Shown: positions 23,711 to 35,128 of the stretch, one piece after another
Layout: the number at the start of each line of letters is the position of its first letter
Numbering within the stretch: position 1 is the stretch's first letter
Assembly (NCBI GenBank): GCA_034769895.1
Contig: CM068371.1
Coordinates: 402,023,469 to 402,087,468, forward strand
Direction of reading: 5' to 3'
Length of the DNA: 64,000 nucleotides
Source: Magicicada septendecula
Lineage: Eukaryota; Arthropoda; Insecta; Hemiptera; Cicadidae
The notes under the pieces: model-generated
Database searches by the model: none
Told to the model about the DNA's origin: nothing
The model's input: only the letters and a program-made list of their open reading frames with translations
Translations under genes and position numbers: made by a program

Positions 23711-24439
23711 TATATAGGGTGACATTTGTATTCGCCGAGCTGAATTCTGCATTCAACAAAATAGCCCCATTGAACAACTGCTTTGAACGAACGTTTGCAG
23801 CTTTATCAATTTAACAATTTTGATATTTCATAATTTGACGAAAAAATTCATTAATATAAGTTTTCAATTTTTTTACAATTACATTTGTTGTGAAGCGTTT
23901 ATGAAGACCTTTGTTCTTTTTAAAATTGTAACTCGTTTCTGGCCCATTTTGGTCTGTTATGTTTTTACTTAAAGTCGAATTTTTCAAATTTGTATTTATT
24001 TTTACAAATAGACTTTATACACATTAATTTTCTTATAATTAAATTCTCTATAAGATAGAAATTTATATTTGTTATTGGCAAATTAACAAAGTAAATTTAT
24101 CCCAAATCTAAAATAGTGTTTTTTCGACTACAATGTTTTGTGTTTTACACAGTTTTTCTTAGAAACTAACAGAGATAGAGCTCTGGGACCTCTTTTATTC
24201 ACTTTTTCAGATCATAAACCATAAGAAACCACCAAATTTACCCTTCACGTTATACCCCACTAAATTTCAGTATAGCGTCATTTTAACCTGGGAGCAGAAA
24301 TCAGGGCGAACTGGTTCGCGAGCCGTAACTCGCTAACGAACCATTTTCGGACCTATGTTTATATGAACTTTTTTTCTTATAATTCGCTATAGAATCAGGT
24401 CCCGAGAGATTGCCGTGCAATTTTGAATCATCCTGTATA
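23711..24439. mobile_element. possible repeat bounded by TATAYAGGRTGA ends
   Basis: The left end TATATAGGGTGACATTTGTA and the reverse complement of the right end, TATACAGGATGATTCAAAAT, share a TATA.AGG.TGA core. Ends of this kind recur in insect dispersed repeats. The 729-bp interior is AT-rich and non-coding. No target duplication is evident, so the assignment is tentative. Confidence 0.3.
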
Positions 24440-25339
24440 ATAGCGAGACTTCCTTACTTTAAAGCAAAAGAGTTATCCACACATCAGTTTATAAGAGATA
24501 ACGGAATTGCTTAACAAAGGAGGAAAAGTGTTACTACTCCTCAATATTCTGAATCTAATTGCAGTTATATTTCGTGTCACGCGTTGTAGTTTAATAAGAC
24601 ATGTTTATTAACAGTATGTCAGCAATCCGACTTAACATGATTTTCGTCCGATTAAATAACTGTCGCGTACAGCAACCTCAACCGTCAGTGGCACGTAGGC
24701 TCTCTCCCTCTGTGGGAGCGACCTGTCAACTGTATGTGAGACGGCGCACCTGCCGTCCGAATCGGCAACAGAAGCGTTGCCACGAAATACAGACCTGATC
24801 CTCCGCCATCTAGCGAGTATTTGGTTTGGCGACCTGTCTAATCAGCACAGTTCTACTATGACAGTCATCGTGCCCGAGCCGGACGGTGCAACCTGGACGC
24901 GGGCGCACAGACTCCACACTAATACAACGCCACAATCTGTATCTCAGTATTGATAAAAAGATAGAGAACCCTCATCTCTGAGGTCTATATACACTATTTG
25001 CCTTTTGATCGTGACAGCTCCTTGTTCTAAGTAGTTGTCCTCGACATAAGTATTTCTTTGCCGAGTGAGACTACTATAATACCGTTGTATTTTCAAACAG
25101 TTGGACGAGTAAACAAGCATTTCAACAATCGAACAAATTAAATCGAAGTACAGTCCGATTATTCGTTGATACTTTCAGTCTCTGATGGCGCGGGTAATAA
25201 TTTTGTGAAACGTGGGTTGTACAAGACAGTTTTTTTTTGCGAAAGTTATCTTTGCGAAAATTGTGATGTAGCTGAAAGAACCTATTGAATTGCAGTTGGA
25301 TAAAACATTTGCGCGCCACATATTACTTGCACATCTCTA

Positions 25340-25600
25340 CATAAATGTTCTTTTCACTTCCATGTTCCATAAGGAAATAGAAGTATGGTGATGGCGAAAA
25401 AATCGTGTTCGAGATAACGACCGATTCTGATTGTACTACCTTCAAAACATGAAGAAAAGTCATTTTCCGAAAAGTGTCTATGTGTTTGTCTGTGTGTAGT
25501 CAATTTGTTCTATGGCAAACGATAACTGCCGCAAATTCAAACAGAATCAAATAATTTTTTGCATATGTGCCTGAGTTGTAGAGTACTCGAGGCCTATTTA
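25340..25600 (-). repeat. dispersed repeat, inverted copy of 7440-7690
   Basis: Reverse-complemented, it aligns along its whole length with 7440-7690 at roughly 80% by eye. Shared blocks include GTTCC.TAAGGAAAT.GAAGT, ATGAAGAAAA and CGAAAAGTGTCT. No ends or coding potential are visible. Confidence 0.65.
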
Positions 25601-28395
25601 TTTATCTCAGTATACATTTCACATACAGGTATCTCTACGCTAGCATTTTAGTTGGAGGAAGGAAAAAAACTTTAGCAATATTAAAATGTTTGCTTTTAAA
25701 GAGAGAGAGAGAGGGGGGGAGAAACAGGGTGAATATAGGCAACGGAGAATATCATTCATATCCTGCATACTTCTATACTAATTAGTAAAATAATTGTGTC
25801 AGTAATTAATATATAGCGTGGGTGTGTGCACAACGTGTGAGAACATTAACCAACAAAGAACGACGCACATATTCGACGTAGGTGTTTCGCGAGGAGCGTG
25901 TAGTACTTGTTAGCGTGGGAACAACGTACTGATGTGTAAGAATTTACCAACAACTCTTAGCTGGAATACATCTTGGGAATTTGCCCGTCGCTCGCAGGCC
26001 CGTGGTACCTGCACTACGGGCCACGTAACTCTGAGATTCGTTGTGACAATGCTGCACCTCGATGCGTCCAGGTATTTAACGATCAGGTATTTTAAAAAAA
26101 CGAAAAGTACTTACATTTTTTACAATATTTGATATTTACTTTTTATTAAATTTCGCCCATTATAACTATATAGTCGGACGTAATTTCTCAGATTAGTTTG
26201 TTATTTTCTGTCGTTGCACAGCGAGCAGTTGTAATTGTTTTGAATGAGACGAACTGCTCCTACCTGACTTCTTTACCATTGTCCACCTTTGTTTCAGGCT
26301 TATTTTGCCCGGACTGTACACACATTTCTTGCGAAACTTTTCCGTCAGGTCGTTTTTTTTATATGATGATGTCGGTTTTTACAACGGAAACAAATACTGG
26401 ACAGAGTAGTACAGTTGCTTTCAGGCGCGTATCCACCGAGAGTGATGGCGGAATCCCCCCCCATGCTCATTTCGGACGAAATTTTTGATGAATGGTCTTG
26501 TGATTGTCGAACGTTTTTGATTGTAAATATGATACAAAATTCATATCACTTATGTATGTTCATTGTTTTACTCTAAAATTACTTTAAATTGTATCTGTAC
26601 CTTACCCCATAATATTAATTTTTGATTGATACGTAACTGAAACAGTAGTATGTATTTTAACTGTAAGTGCGAAAAAAAAGTTGTGAACAGACGGAAACGG
26701 ATATGATATTGTACTTGTACGTTAATACACTTATTGGGACACTTATTTATTCTTATCATTTATACTTTAGACCATTAACGAATGGTCCAGCTTTTCATAG
26801 TGGAAAAATCTCCCACCCCCCAAAAGTTGCTTGCTTGATCCGTCCCTGGTTACTTCAGACCAGTGATTCTAATTTAAAAATGGCCGCGAACCTCTCATCT
26901 CCCATTATAATTGATTTCAGGAACAATGAAAAATACAATTTGTTTTGTAAACGTGTTTATGAACTAACGTGGATTTAATCTAATTTATTTTAACTAGAGG
27001 CGCAGCGATTGTGTTGGAAGGGTTAAAATCCCCACCAGAGAGGTAAAGAAAAAAGGAACGTGACAATCTTTAAAAGAAATATGCCACCAAAAGTGTAGTC
27101 ATACAAGACAAATTAAATAATTAGACTAATTAGTTATTGCGATACTCTATAACCGTCTTGTGAGCAAGAAATTCCTTCGAGTAAACATCGCTAGTTGTCT
27201 GTTGTTGAAGGATGATTCAAATTTTTATCCTAATTTTTGAGGTTATGTTTTCTTCTTAGCGTGTAAGAAACGGGTAAGCTTCGAATGTTTGTTCAGTCTG
27301 CAGTGTTTCCAGTTCAGTTTACGATAATTTTTAGAGTAGTAATTTATTCCCCACCAACTTTAAAAAAAAAAGACTGACAGTTTGTATCGATCCGTATTTA
27401 GTAATGTTTTCCTATTTTTAATGTAGTGTTTTTATACCATTTTGAACAAAATCAATTTATAATCGAATCAGATTATATTATAATGTAAAATGTCATCTTT
27501 ATTATTTCATGACTTTGTTACATTTGTATTGTTCGTCCGCAAAAAAAAACTGTCCCATCCCCCTCTAAGAACCTGCCAGCACCCCCGCCCGTGGTCACAC
27601 TTTAATTGATTTTAATTCAATTAAAATTGCTTTTGCTTTTCAAATAACTAAAAACAACTGAAATTGTCATTTACATAAGATTGTCAACGTGAGTTTCTTG
27701 CATTTGCTTCACCAGCTCTGTGGAAGGAACTTTGGACTGTCAGTGTTGGTCAAAGCTAGGTGCGTGCACCCAGCCCATTTATTCCGTATTTTTATGAGTT
27801 GGTCGCTTTCACTCTCGTATACACAGTTTCTTCCGCTGCACAAGCAAGAGTATATTGCGACAACACAATTGAATTAATTCTTGCGCATAGGAATATGGTG
27901 TGTGTTTTATAAATCAACAAGTCTATATTGGAGGTATTATAATTATTTATTGCACAGCAATTGAATAATAGTTCGTACGATATATTTTTAAACATACACA
28001 AATATTATGAATTTTGAAATATTGTTTGAAAACAGTTTATATAAAGTTCAGATCTGAATTTGTTACTTGAGTGAAGATATTCCAATTTGATGCGGCGAGA
28101 TGGCTGATGGCGATGCGTATATCTCACGTGTCCTTCCCTCATGTATTCTGTTGGGATGGTGTCCTAATGATACACACGCTGAACTTGCTCGACGAACTGC
28201 AACACGGCCTCGCTGCGATAACACTGATTATGATTGTTAATGATTTTTAAAATGTTTTAATATTGTTATAGTTTATTTACGTATCTCAAGGTGTAACGTG
28301 GGTGTTTAATGAAAAACGGTGTATAGGCGTACACCTTCCGGCACGTCTTCAAGTGTCCTCGCATCACACAGATCTACCGCGGTCAGTAGACCTCC
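25601..28395. other. no recognisable gene
   Basis: Nothing supportable. There is a GA/G-rich tract at about 25700-25722 and C-rich patches near 26455, 26815 and 27560 like those found at the ends of old DNA transposons, but no pairable ends were found. Confidence 0.4.
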
Positions 28396-29345
28396 CTGTG
28401 AGGATATCTTGACTAACACGGATACTTGTAAATCACAATATTATTTATTAAAACTGAATTACTTGGGTGTGTAGAATAACTCGCACAGAGTTCCAAGTTT
28501 TCGTACACCTTTCGCACTGTTAACGTGTTCACGCAAGAGAAACTTCTTGAACGCGAACCGCACGTTTAGTAGACGAATGCTCAAGATGAACTAACTTGAT
28601 CTGCTCATGGCAAAAGACAATTTTCAATGATTTTACTGCGTTCTAATTGGCCAAATATCGGTCACATGATAATTTATGCACACGGCACTAATGGTTCTTC
28701 ATGCAACACTTTGTATGAAATTGGCAAAGCCTGCACAGATAATTATCTGGGATTTTATTACTTCACGCCTGTGTGAGTTTTAAATAGAGATTTCATATAA
28801 CAAAAATTTCTTTTATGACGAATAAAATTTCTAAGAGTTTTGACCTATTCTAAATTCTTATCGGTAATACAATACAAAAACTATAGCTAAAAAAACCAAT
28901 TTGAACAAGAAACAAATTTAAACATGAAAGTGTTCGTCATCCATGCACAATACATAGTTCATTGCTTATCATGATCCTGTGTTTTATCGCAATATATATA
29001 TTTTTTTATTGTATTTTTGCAATCTGTTACAAGAACGCGTAGTAACATTAAGCAAAACGTACGAGTGAAAGCAAAGAAAATACATGTAAAGTGGAAGTTG
29101 CTCCACCGAGCACTCCTCCCTTACTCTAATCTAAAATAAAGTCAAGAAAGTCTGTTTGGTATGGCGGTTTGCTTGAGCCGTTTTAATAGGTCTTATGTGT
29201 GCTGCGTCGTCCAGATTAACTTTCTTGCCAGCTCGTTGTAGTGTACATTTGTACCCAGCGTAGTGACGTTTAATTTCTTCACGTACAGAAGGCGTCTTGA
29301 GGTCGTTCTGATGACATGGTTTGACACGTGCGTCGTCCAGAACCC
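28396..29345 (-). mobile_element. LTR retroelement fossil, 3' end (LTR plus short internal piece)
   Basis: On the minus strand, a purine-rich tract (AGAGTAAGGGAGGAG) is followed at about 29112 by TGCTCGGTGGAGC, the layout of a polypurine tract and LTR start. An AATAAA lies about 50 bp before a candidate CA end near 28396, giving an LTR of roughly 715 bp. The sequence between 29119 and 29345 translates as a lysine-rich stretch that could be the end of pol. It resembles Ty3/gypsy-type elements most, but the family is uncertain. It is a broken, old copy; no second LTR is recognised in the window. Confidence 0.42.
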
Positions 29346-31390
29346 ACTAATCCTAAAGTTATCTTAATATTCGACCCATTCACGAGAAATATTGCCGCCC
29401 GACGAACGAAAACTTAAAACTTTTCCCCCGTCCTTAGCGGGAAAGTTACTACAAAACAATTACAAGACGGATTTTGGAAAACGAAGAACAGCAAGTATAC
29501 CGATCCATAAAAAGATATAGAAAGAAAAAAGTTATGTAATTAGCGAGAAAAGAGTAAATGACTGTAAATGTACGGGCATAAGGTCTTACCATCGTAATGT
29601 GAATATGAGGCGAATTAATGTAGTGCAGTGTGACACCGTCGTAGTGTAAGGTTTGTGGGACAAACGTTTCAATGTACACGTTTCAAAAACAGAAAAATTA
29701 CTGAGTGTAAACATTTGAACGAGCGATCCGAGTTCTCAGTTTTAACTTAACCGTTTGGCATTTGTCTGTGTCTCTGCTTGGGGCATGTCTCAAGATAACT
29801 TTTGAACGCATCAACATATTTTCGTGAAGCGATGGCGTCGTATCCATAGTTTTACCTGACAGATAACTGCTGTTTTTTAGACCGATCCTCAAAAAATAGG
29901 GGGTGGGAGGTAAAAATGTGAGGGAGATCAAAATTGTGAAACAAATTGCAAAAATCAATGTGCGGTATCAAATTAAAGAGAATTTTTGAATACAGGTTCA
30001 TTTTTCAAAATTTCAATATTTTGCGATGCCAGGACCAAAAAAGTGGACAAAATTGTAAAAGTCCAGCCAGAAGTCGGACTAAAGGAAATTTTAACCACAA
30101 TCCGAAAATAGTGTTTACTATGAAACATTTTTAACTTTAGGGGAAACACTTACCAAAAATGCAACTCGAAATTTTAAGAATGTTGTAAAAAGCCTGTGTG
30201 GTAAATCGAGTTATGAGAAATTTTATTAAAATCAAAACTGTAATAATTGATAAGAGTTATTAATCAACGCTTATAACTGATAAGAGTTCTCAACTTAACA
30301 CTGTTTGTAAATTTTGGATCTCCACAATTTGTAAGGTATGTTTACAAAAAAAAACCTTTATATATTGTTTTCAGTTACGTGTACTTGTGAAGATGACACG
30401 GGTATAGGTTACATATTATACATATCTTTGGAAACATCCACAAACTGAAAAGTTAGGACAAATTATTTGTCACTTAGGAACCATGGTAATAAATTTAATT
30501 GAAAACCCAGTGCAGTAGTTTGGAATTTTTATTGTTTATTGTACGATTCCTTTACAATTGTTATTTTACTAAAAAACGATTAAGCGGGTTTTCGTTTTTT
30601 TTTCTTCTGATAATTAAGAAATTGTCTAGTACTGAAATTTACCTAACAATGAATGTTTGTCGTTCAAACAGTGAGCGAGCTCTGCAGCTAACGGAGTTTC
30701 CTAGCTATTGTACTGTTTATATACATCGTACTGACAGCATTTCTTCGTGACACAGACAGACACCAGGCAGACGGATGGAGTACGGTTTATTGACCGGATA
30801 ATAACAGAAATAACGAAGAACAATAGACGGTGAGAGTCGGCGATCGTGCGCGGACAAGTTAATGTGTACGCGAATCTCAACAAAAGGTCATTTGCTACAA
30901 TATTTTTTGCCCGTAAACGATTTAGTATTCCGAGCCTAAACGATTTTACCGTGTCAGTACGTGTCGTGTGTACAGTTTTGGTTGGCTATCACCGCGTGTC
31001 GGCGTTCTTTGTGGTTTGGTTACTGGGTGTGCGCGCGCGCGCGCGTATGCTAGCCTCCGCGACCCACTTATTGATGTTTGTAAATCCTGTCTGATGGATC
31101 ACCACGTAAGTGCCTCGTCTACACGTGTTACATAAAGCACGCTCTTTGCTGGTCCAGACACGTGTTACAACGCACTATCAGTCAGTAATAGAAAGTGAGT
31201 ATCCGTTATTTTGTTCATCTTGAGTTTGGGAAAATAAAAAAATAGGCGTTGATAGTCTTCTGTAGTTAGGAGGATTTCCTTATCTCTTGTTTGAACTCCA
31301 AGTACCGTAGGCCAATGATTTAACAGCAAACATGTTTATGGAACGCTATCCGGTAGAAAGCAACAAAATGCGAGACATTTTCTTACACAG
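29346..31390. other. no recognisable gene
   Basis: AT-rich sequence without a supported gene. A GC dinucleotide tract lies at about 31029-31046, and a short direct repeat (ATAACTGATAAGAGTT-like) at 30240-30290. Confidence 0.4.
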
Positions 31391-31880
31391 TCGTCGTCGT
31401 CGTCGTCGTCAACCTTTACGGCTTAGGCTAGTAGGTTGTTCCAGTTTCAGTGGAAGTCATCCAACCATCGCTTACGAGGTCTTCCCACACTTCTCTTCCC
31501 CCTTGGATGATAGTCAACTGCTCTTCTTGAAAATTTAGTTGGATCCATTCTCTCTACGTTTAACCGCCACTCCGTTTTGTACCGGGAGATTTTTTCATTT
31601 AAGCTTTCAGCTATGCCTAGCTCCATTATAATCATTTCTGAAAAGATCTCTCTTGGTACAATCCTATACAGCCCTCAAGAACCTCACTTCCGCTCCTTGT
31701 ATTCTAGATATATCTTTGGCCTTTCTAATCTAAGTCTCACTACCATACTGTACTTGAGGTATGGCCATTACGTTAAAATATTTCAATTGCGTCTCTTTTC
31801 TTTTTTCTCTTCTTTAAATGTTTAATAGTACAACCACAAAGCGACTAGAAGAGACAAATTTTGCTTTCAACGTCCTTATC
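31391..31880 (-). pseudogene. LINE reverse transcriptase, C-terminus with GAC-repeat tail
   Basis: The minus strand reads QYGSET then a stop where Trp is expected, KAKDISRIQGAEVRFLRAV, DCTKRDL, then in another frame LNEKISRYKTEWRLNVERMD, AVDYHPRGKRSVGRPRKRWL and DD (31635-31447). A (GAC)7-like microsatellite at 31391-31412 lies where the 3' tail should be. Same family as 10675, 13060 and 14900. At least one stop and one frame change are present, and only the C-terminal third remains. Confidence 0.8.
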
Positions 31881-32499
31881 TTCTTGGTCTGTGATGCTAT
31901 ACTCTAGACACTTGAACCAACTGTGCCCTAGATACCCTGCCACCTGTTCTATTGGCGAGTCCTGTATGACAGTCTTTGTTAAAATATGATTTGCCCCATA
32001 AAAAGCCATAAATATTTTGTTTTGGATAAGGAACTGGTTTGATTGTAATCTGCCAAAATGTCAGTAAGATAAAATTCTTAGACCTACACAGTAAAATTCA
32101 TAATTGTGTGTCCTTCCACGAAGAGACGTTCCTATCTGTTTTGATAGGACAGTCGCGCGACGGAGCCGCGTGGTTACGCCCGGCTTACGGTCGAGCGACT
32201 TAGCCTGCGTTGAGGATGTCCCGGCCTGATAGCCCGAAATCAATATTTCTTTTGTTGATTATCCGCATGAAACGTACTGTCCGCTCGTCACTGACCTCTT
32301 CTGAATTACTGTAGCGTCTGTTCACACGTTTACTTCTTGTTTCCAAGTTATTGTATCGAAATAAGTTTGTTTAGAACATTTTACAAGCAAAAAGGATACG
32401 TTCTTTTTAATTGGTATTCGTGAATATTGAATGTGGTAAGTGGAGCCGGTGTCATTAATCCTTCTTCGTTTGTCGTAGCATTACTTGAAATTCTACTCC

Positions 32500-33430
32500 A
32501 CAAATAGTGTTTTCAAGTGACGAAAGGTTTACGCTAGGGATGTTGTCTGCCACCCACGCTTTTCAAAATTTACTCGTATACGGAGAAAGCAATAGAGACG
32601 TGGAAAAAATGTACCGGAACATGGGAATTCCATTTGATGGTGATACAGTTTATTCATTACAGTTTGCTGATGACCAGTTATTTTTGCCTCAAGATTTTGA
32701 AGACATGACTAGAAAATTGATACAGGGATATCAGAAATGGGGACTAAAGGTAAATATGAATAAAACAAAATACATGGCAATAGATGACCTTCATCGAGAC
32801 TTGATATTGGAGGAAGACATGGGGAAGATTTCATATACAGAGGAATACAAGTATTTAGGGGTAAAATTACGGCCAATGGGAAGCAAGAAAAAGAAATGCA
32901 ATCCAGAATTAATTTGGGAAAGATGGCTATATCTACATTAAATGGATTCCTGTGGGATAAACAATTTACAGCATAAACTAAAACCAAAATATTTAAAATC
33001 ATTGTTAGAAGTATCATGACTTACAGCTCAGAAGTTTGAACTACAAATAAACACACAAGAACAAAATTAATAGCAGTAGATGGACTTTTGGAGAGGTTCG
33101 GCAAGAGGATCCAGACGTGAGAAAATTAGAAATGAAGTCATTAAGGACAGAATGAATGTGAAAAATTCAATTGTTGATTGTATCCAAACAAAAAAATTAC
33201 AATGGTATGGCCACACGAAAATAATGACACAGGAAAGATTGCCAAGGAGAGTTATGGAATGGACCCCACCAGGAAGAAGGAAAAGAGGAAGACCACCTAT
33301 TACCTGGGTAGAAGAAATTCAGAACTTCTTTGGATGGACAAGCAGCAGTGGAAGATGAGAATTCAATCACTTCTGTAATCTTTGATTCCGGAAAATGTGT
33401 GAACATTGTACAGCCGGAATAATAATAAAC
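32500..33430 (+). pseudogene. LINE reverse transcriptase, palm to C-terminus
   Basis: The best preserved LINE fragment of this family here. 32507-32941 includes VYSLQFADDQLFLPQDFEDM, holding the catalytic FADD, then GLKVNMNKTKYMAID and ISYTEEYKYLGVKLRP. A shifted frame gives GKMAISTLNGFLWDK. Next come REKIRNEVIKDRMNVKNSI, QWYGHTKIMTQERLPRRVME and PPGRRKRGRPPITWVEEIQN (33080-33358). An AATAATAATAA tail lies near 33419-33429. Order and spacing match an endonuclease/reverse-transcriptase LINE, 5'-truncated before the first catalytic Asp block, with at least two frame changes. Confidence 0.87.
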
Positions 33431-33473
33431 AGTGTTCTCAAAATTCTATTGTAACATTGAGTTTGTTTCAAGC

Positions 33474-33507
33474 AACGATCTATACTAGTATAGTAGTATA
33501 GATCGTT
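33474..33507. repeat. 14-bp perfect hairpin
   Basis: AACGATCTATACTA and its exact complement enclose the six bases GTATAG. The hairpin is flanked on both sides by GTTTCAAG-type sequence (33466-33473 and about 33509-33516), in direct orientation. It could be a small foldback insertion with a short duplication. Confidence 0.7.
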
Positions 33508-33516
33508 GGTTTCAAG

Positions 33517-35029
33517 TGTATGCTTACGTGGTTTCCACCGAGGCATTTAAATTATTTTCGGCGGGGTGTGTCAGTCTTGTGTTCAGTAGCAGATACTTTC
33601 TGTTTGAATGGGCATACCGTCAGCATTAAGCGGCAATGTGATTAGTGAGACGTGGTCAGTCGCCGCCTGCCGTACGTGATTGTGGTTTTGCCGAATTAAG
33701 AGAGATTTCTGTCCTGGGCGGTAATGTGTCAGCGGTAGGACGCGAATGAAGAAAACCAAAACTGGTTTGTTGTTACCTCGTTCCGGCATATGGTCGAGAA
33801 CAAGTGTGTGCGATGAGCATAATGTTAAACAGTGTGGGTATTTAATGGAAACTAACGTGAAATGGGGAAAAGCCTTCGGGCGAAGTTGAATTAATCCGAA
33901 ACCGTATTAAAATAGAAATATTTGCTTTAATTAGCAGCATTCTTTTGTGTTCCAAAGGGTAGAAGGAATCTCCGGAGACCTAGAAAACAAATCCATAGAA
34001 TCCATAGGTCTAAGTCAAGGAGTAAGAAGAAGCAGAAGAAGAAAACAATAATTTTTGTTCGTAGCCTTATAGCCTCATGTCTCGACAAGACTTGGTACAG
34101 GTCGATCGTGATTGGTTCTCCAGCATATGGTCTGTGAGGAGGCCTGTATATATGCTCATAGATATGAGGACGTCATTCCTATCGTAATCCTTTTATTTTT
34201 TAACGTTATTGAATCCGCAGTTTTATTGAAATTTACTGTACTCTTTTGTAAATGTTACTACAGTGTTTACATTTACGTACCTGTTTTAGTTTTGCTACTC
34301 TTAAGACCCTGTTTCATGTAAGGACACTTGCTGATTGTGATAGAACCGTCCAGCTGTTTTAAGGTTTTGGGTAAACTGCTGTCCTCTAAATTCTGTCGAT
34401 CATATGGGAAACCAGAATAAGATGTCTTTAGCTTCAATGGAATAATAAAAATGTGTAGAGAGGAATGGTGAATAGGCAAACATCTAGAAAAAATGCCACA
34501 GGTCCGATTGACTAAAGACGAGTACAGTTGTAGAAACTGCTGGGAAATGGTATTTGGGAATAACGAGGGATGAGATGGATGGAGGAATGAAGACTGAACA
34601 CTTTAGTATAGATTATGATGATGGTAGTGGTGGCTGTGTTGATGTTGATGCTACTTTTGTATTTTTCTGTTTCTTACGTCTGTTGATGTCTGTATCAGGT
34701 GTATTTACGGTTTTCTAGGCCGCTCTGGGTAGGTTTAACGTTTTGTTTAAAATCCTATTTTACGTATTTTGCAGTTGCTTTGTTTATGCATAAAGCACTC
34801 GGTATTTTAATATCAAATCAATTTTTGTTGTTGAATGTAATGTAAAAAAGTCAATGAAATGCCGTTATTTTTACTTAAACATCATGTGTGAGTGTGCGTT
34901 GGGGTTGTAAACTATTGACACGAGGAATAAGTTACGTGATGACAGTGAGACCGCCATCCCGTTTGTCGTCCGAGCTTTTCATGTACGACGAAGTATTTAT
35001 ACCTTCAAGTTGAAATAGAAGGTAATTTT

Positions 35030-35032
<3 letters not shown>
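33517..35032. other. no recognisable gene
   Basis: No supported gene. A basic stretch near 33960-34040 (PKGRRNLRRPRKQIHR in one plus frame) could be the last trace of another LINE C-terminus, but it is too short to call. Confidence 0.35.

Positions 35033-35100
<68 letters not shown>
35033..35100. repeat. (TA)34 microsatellite at the end of the PLE array
   Basis: Sixty-eight bases of uninterrupted TA abut the 3' end (minus orientation) of the Penelope-like array. The right flank past 41268 also has TATATATATAT. The array may have inserted into a TA tract, or the tract may have grown from its end. Confidence 0.9.
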
Positions 35101-35103
<3 letters not shown>

Positions 35104-35128
35104 CTATAATACTTATAACTATTTTACC

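Noticed and set aside
24601-24960. GC-rich block considered as tRNA-derived SINE or exon
   Set aside because: No A/B box pair, cloverleaf or consistent frame with splice sites could be found.
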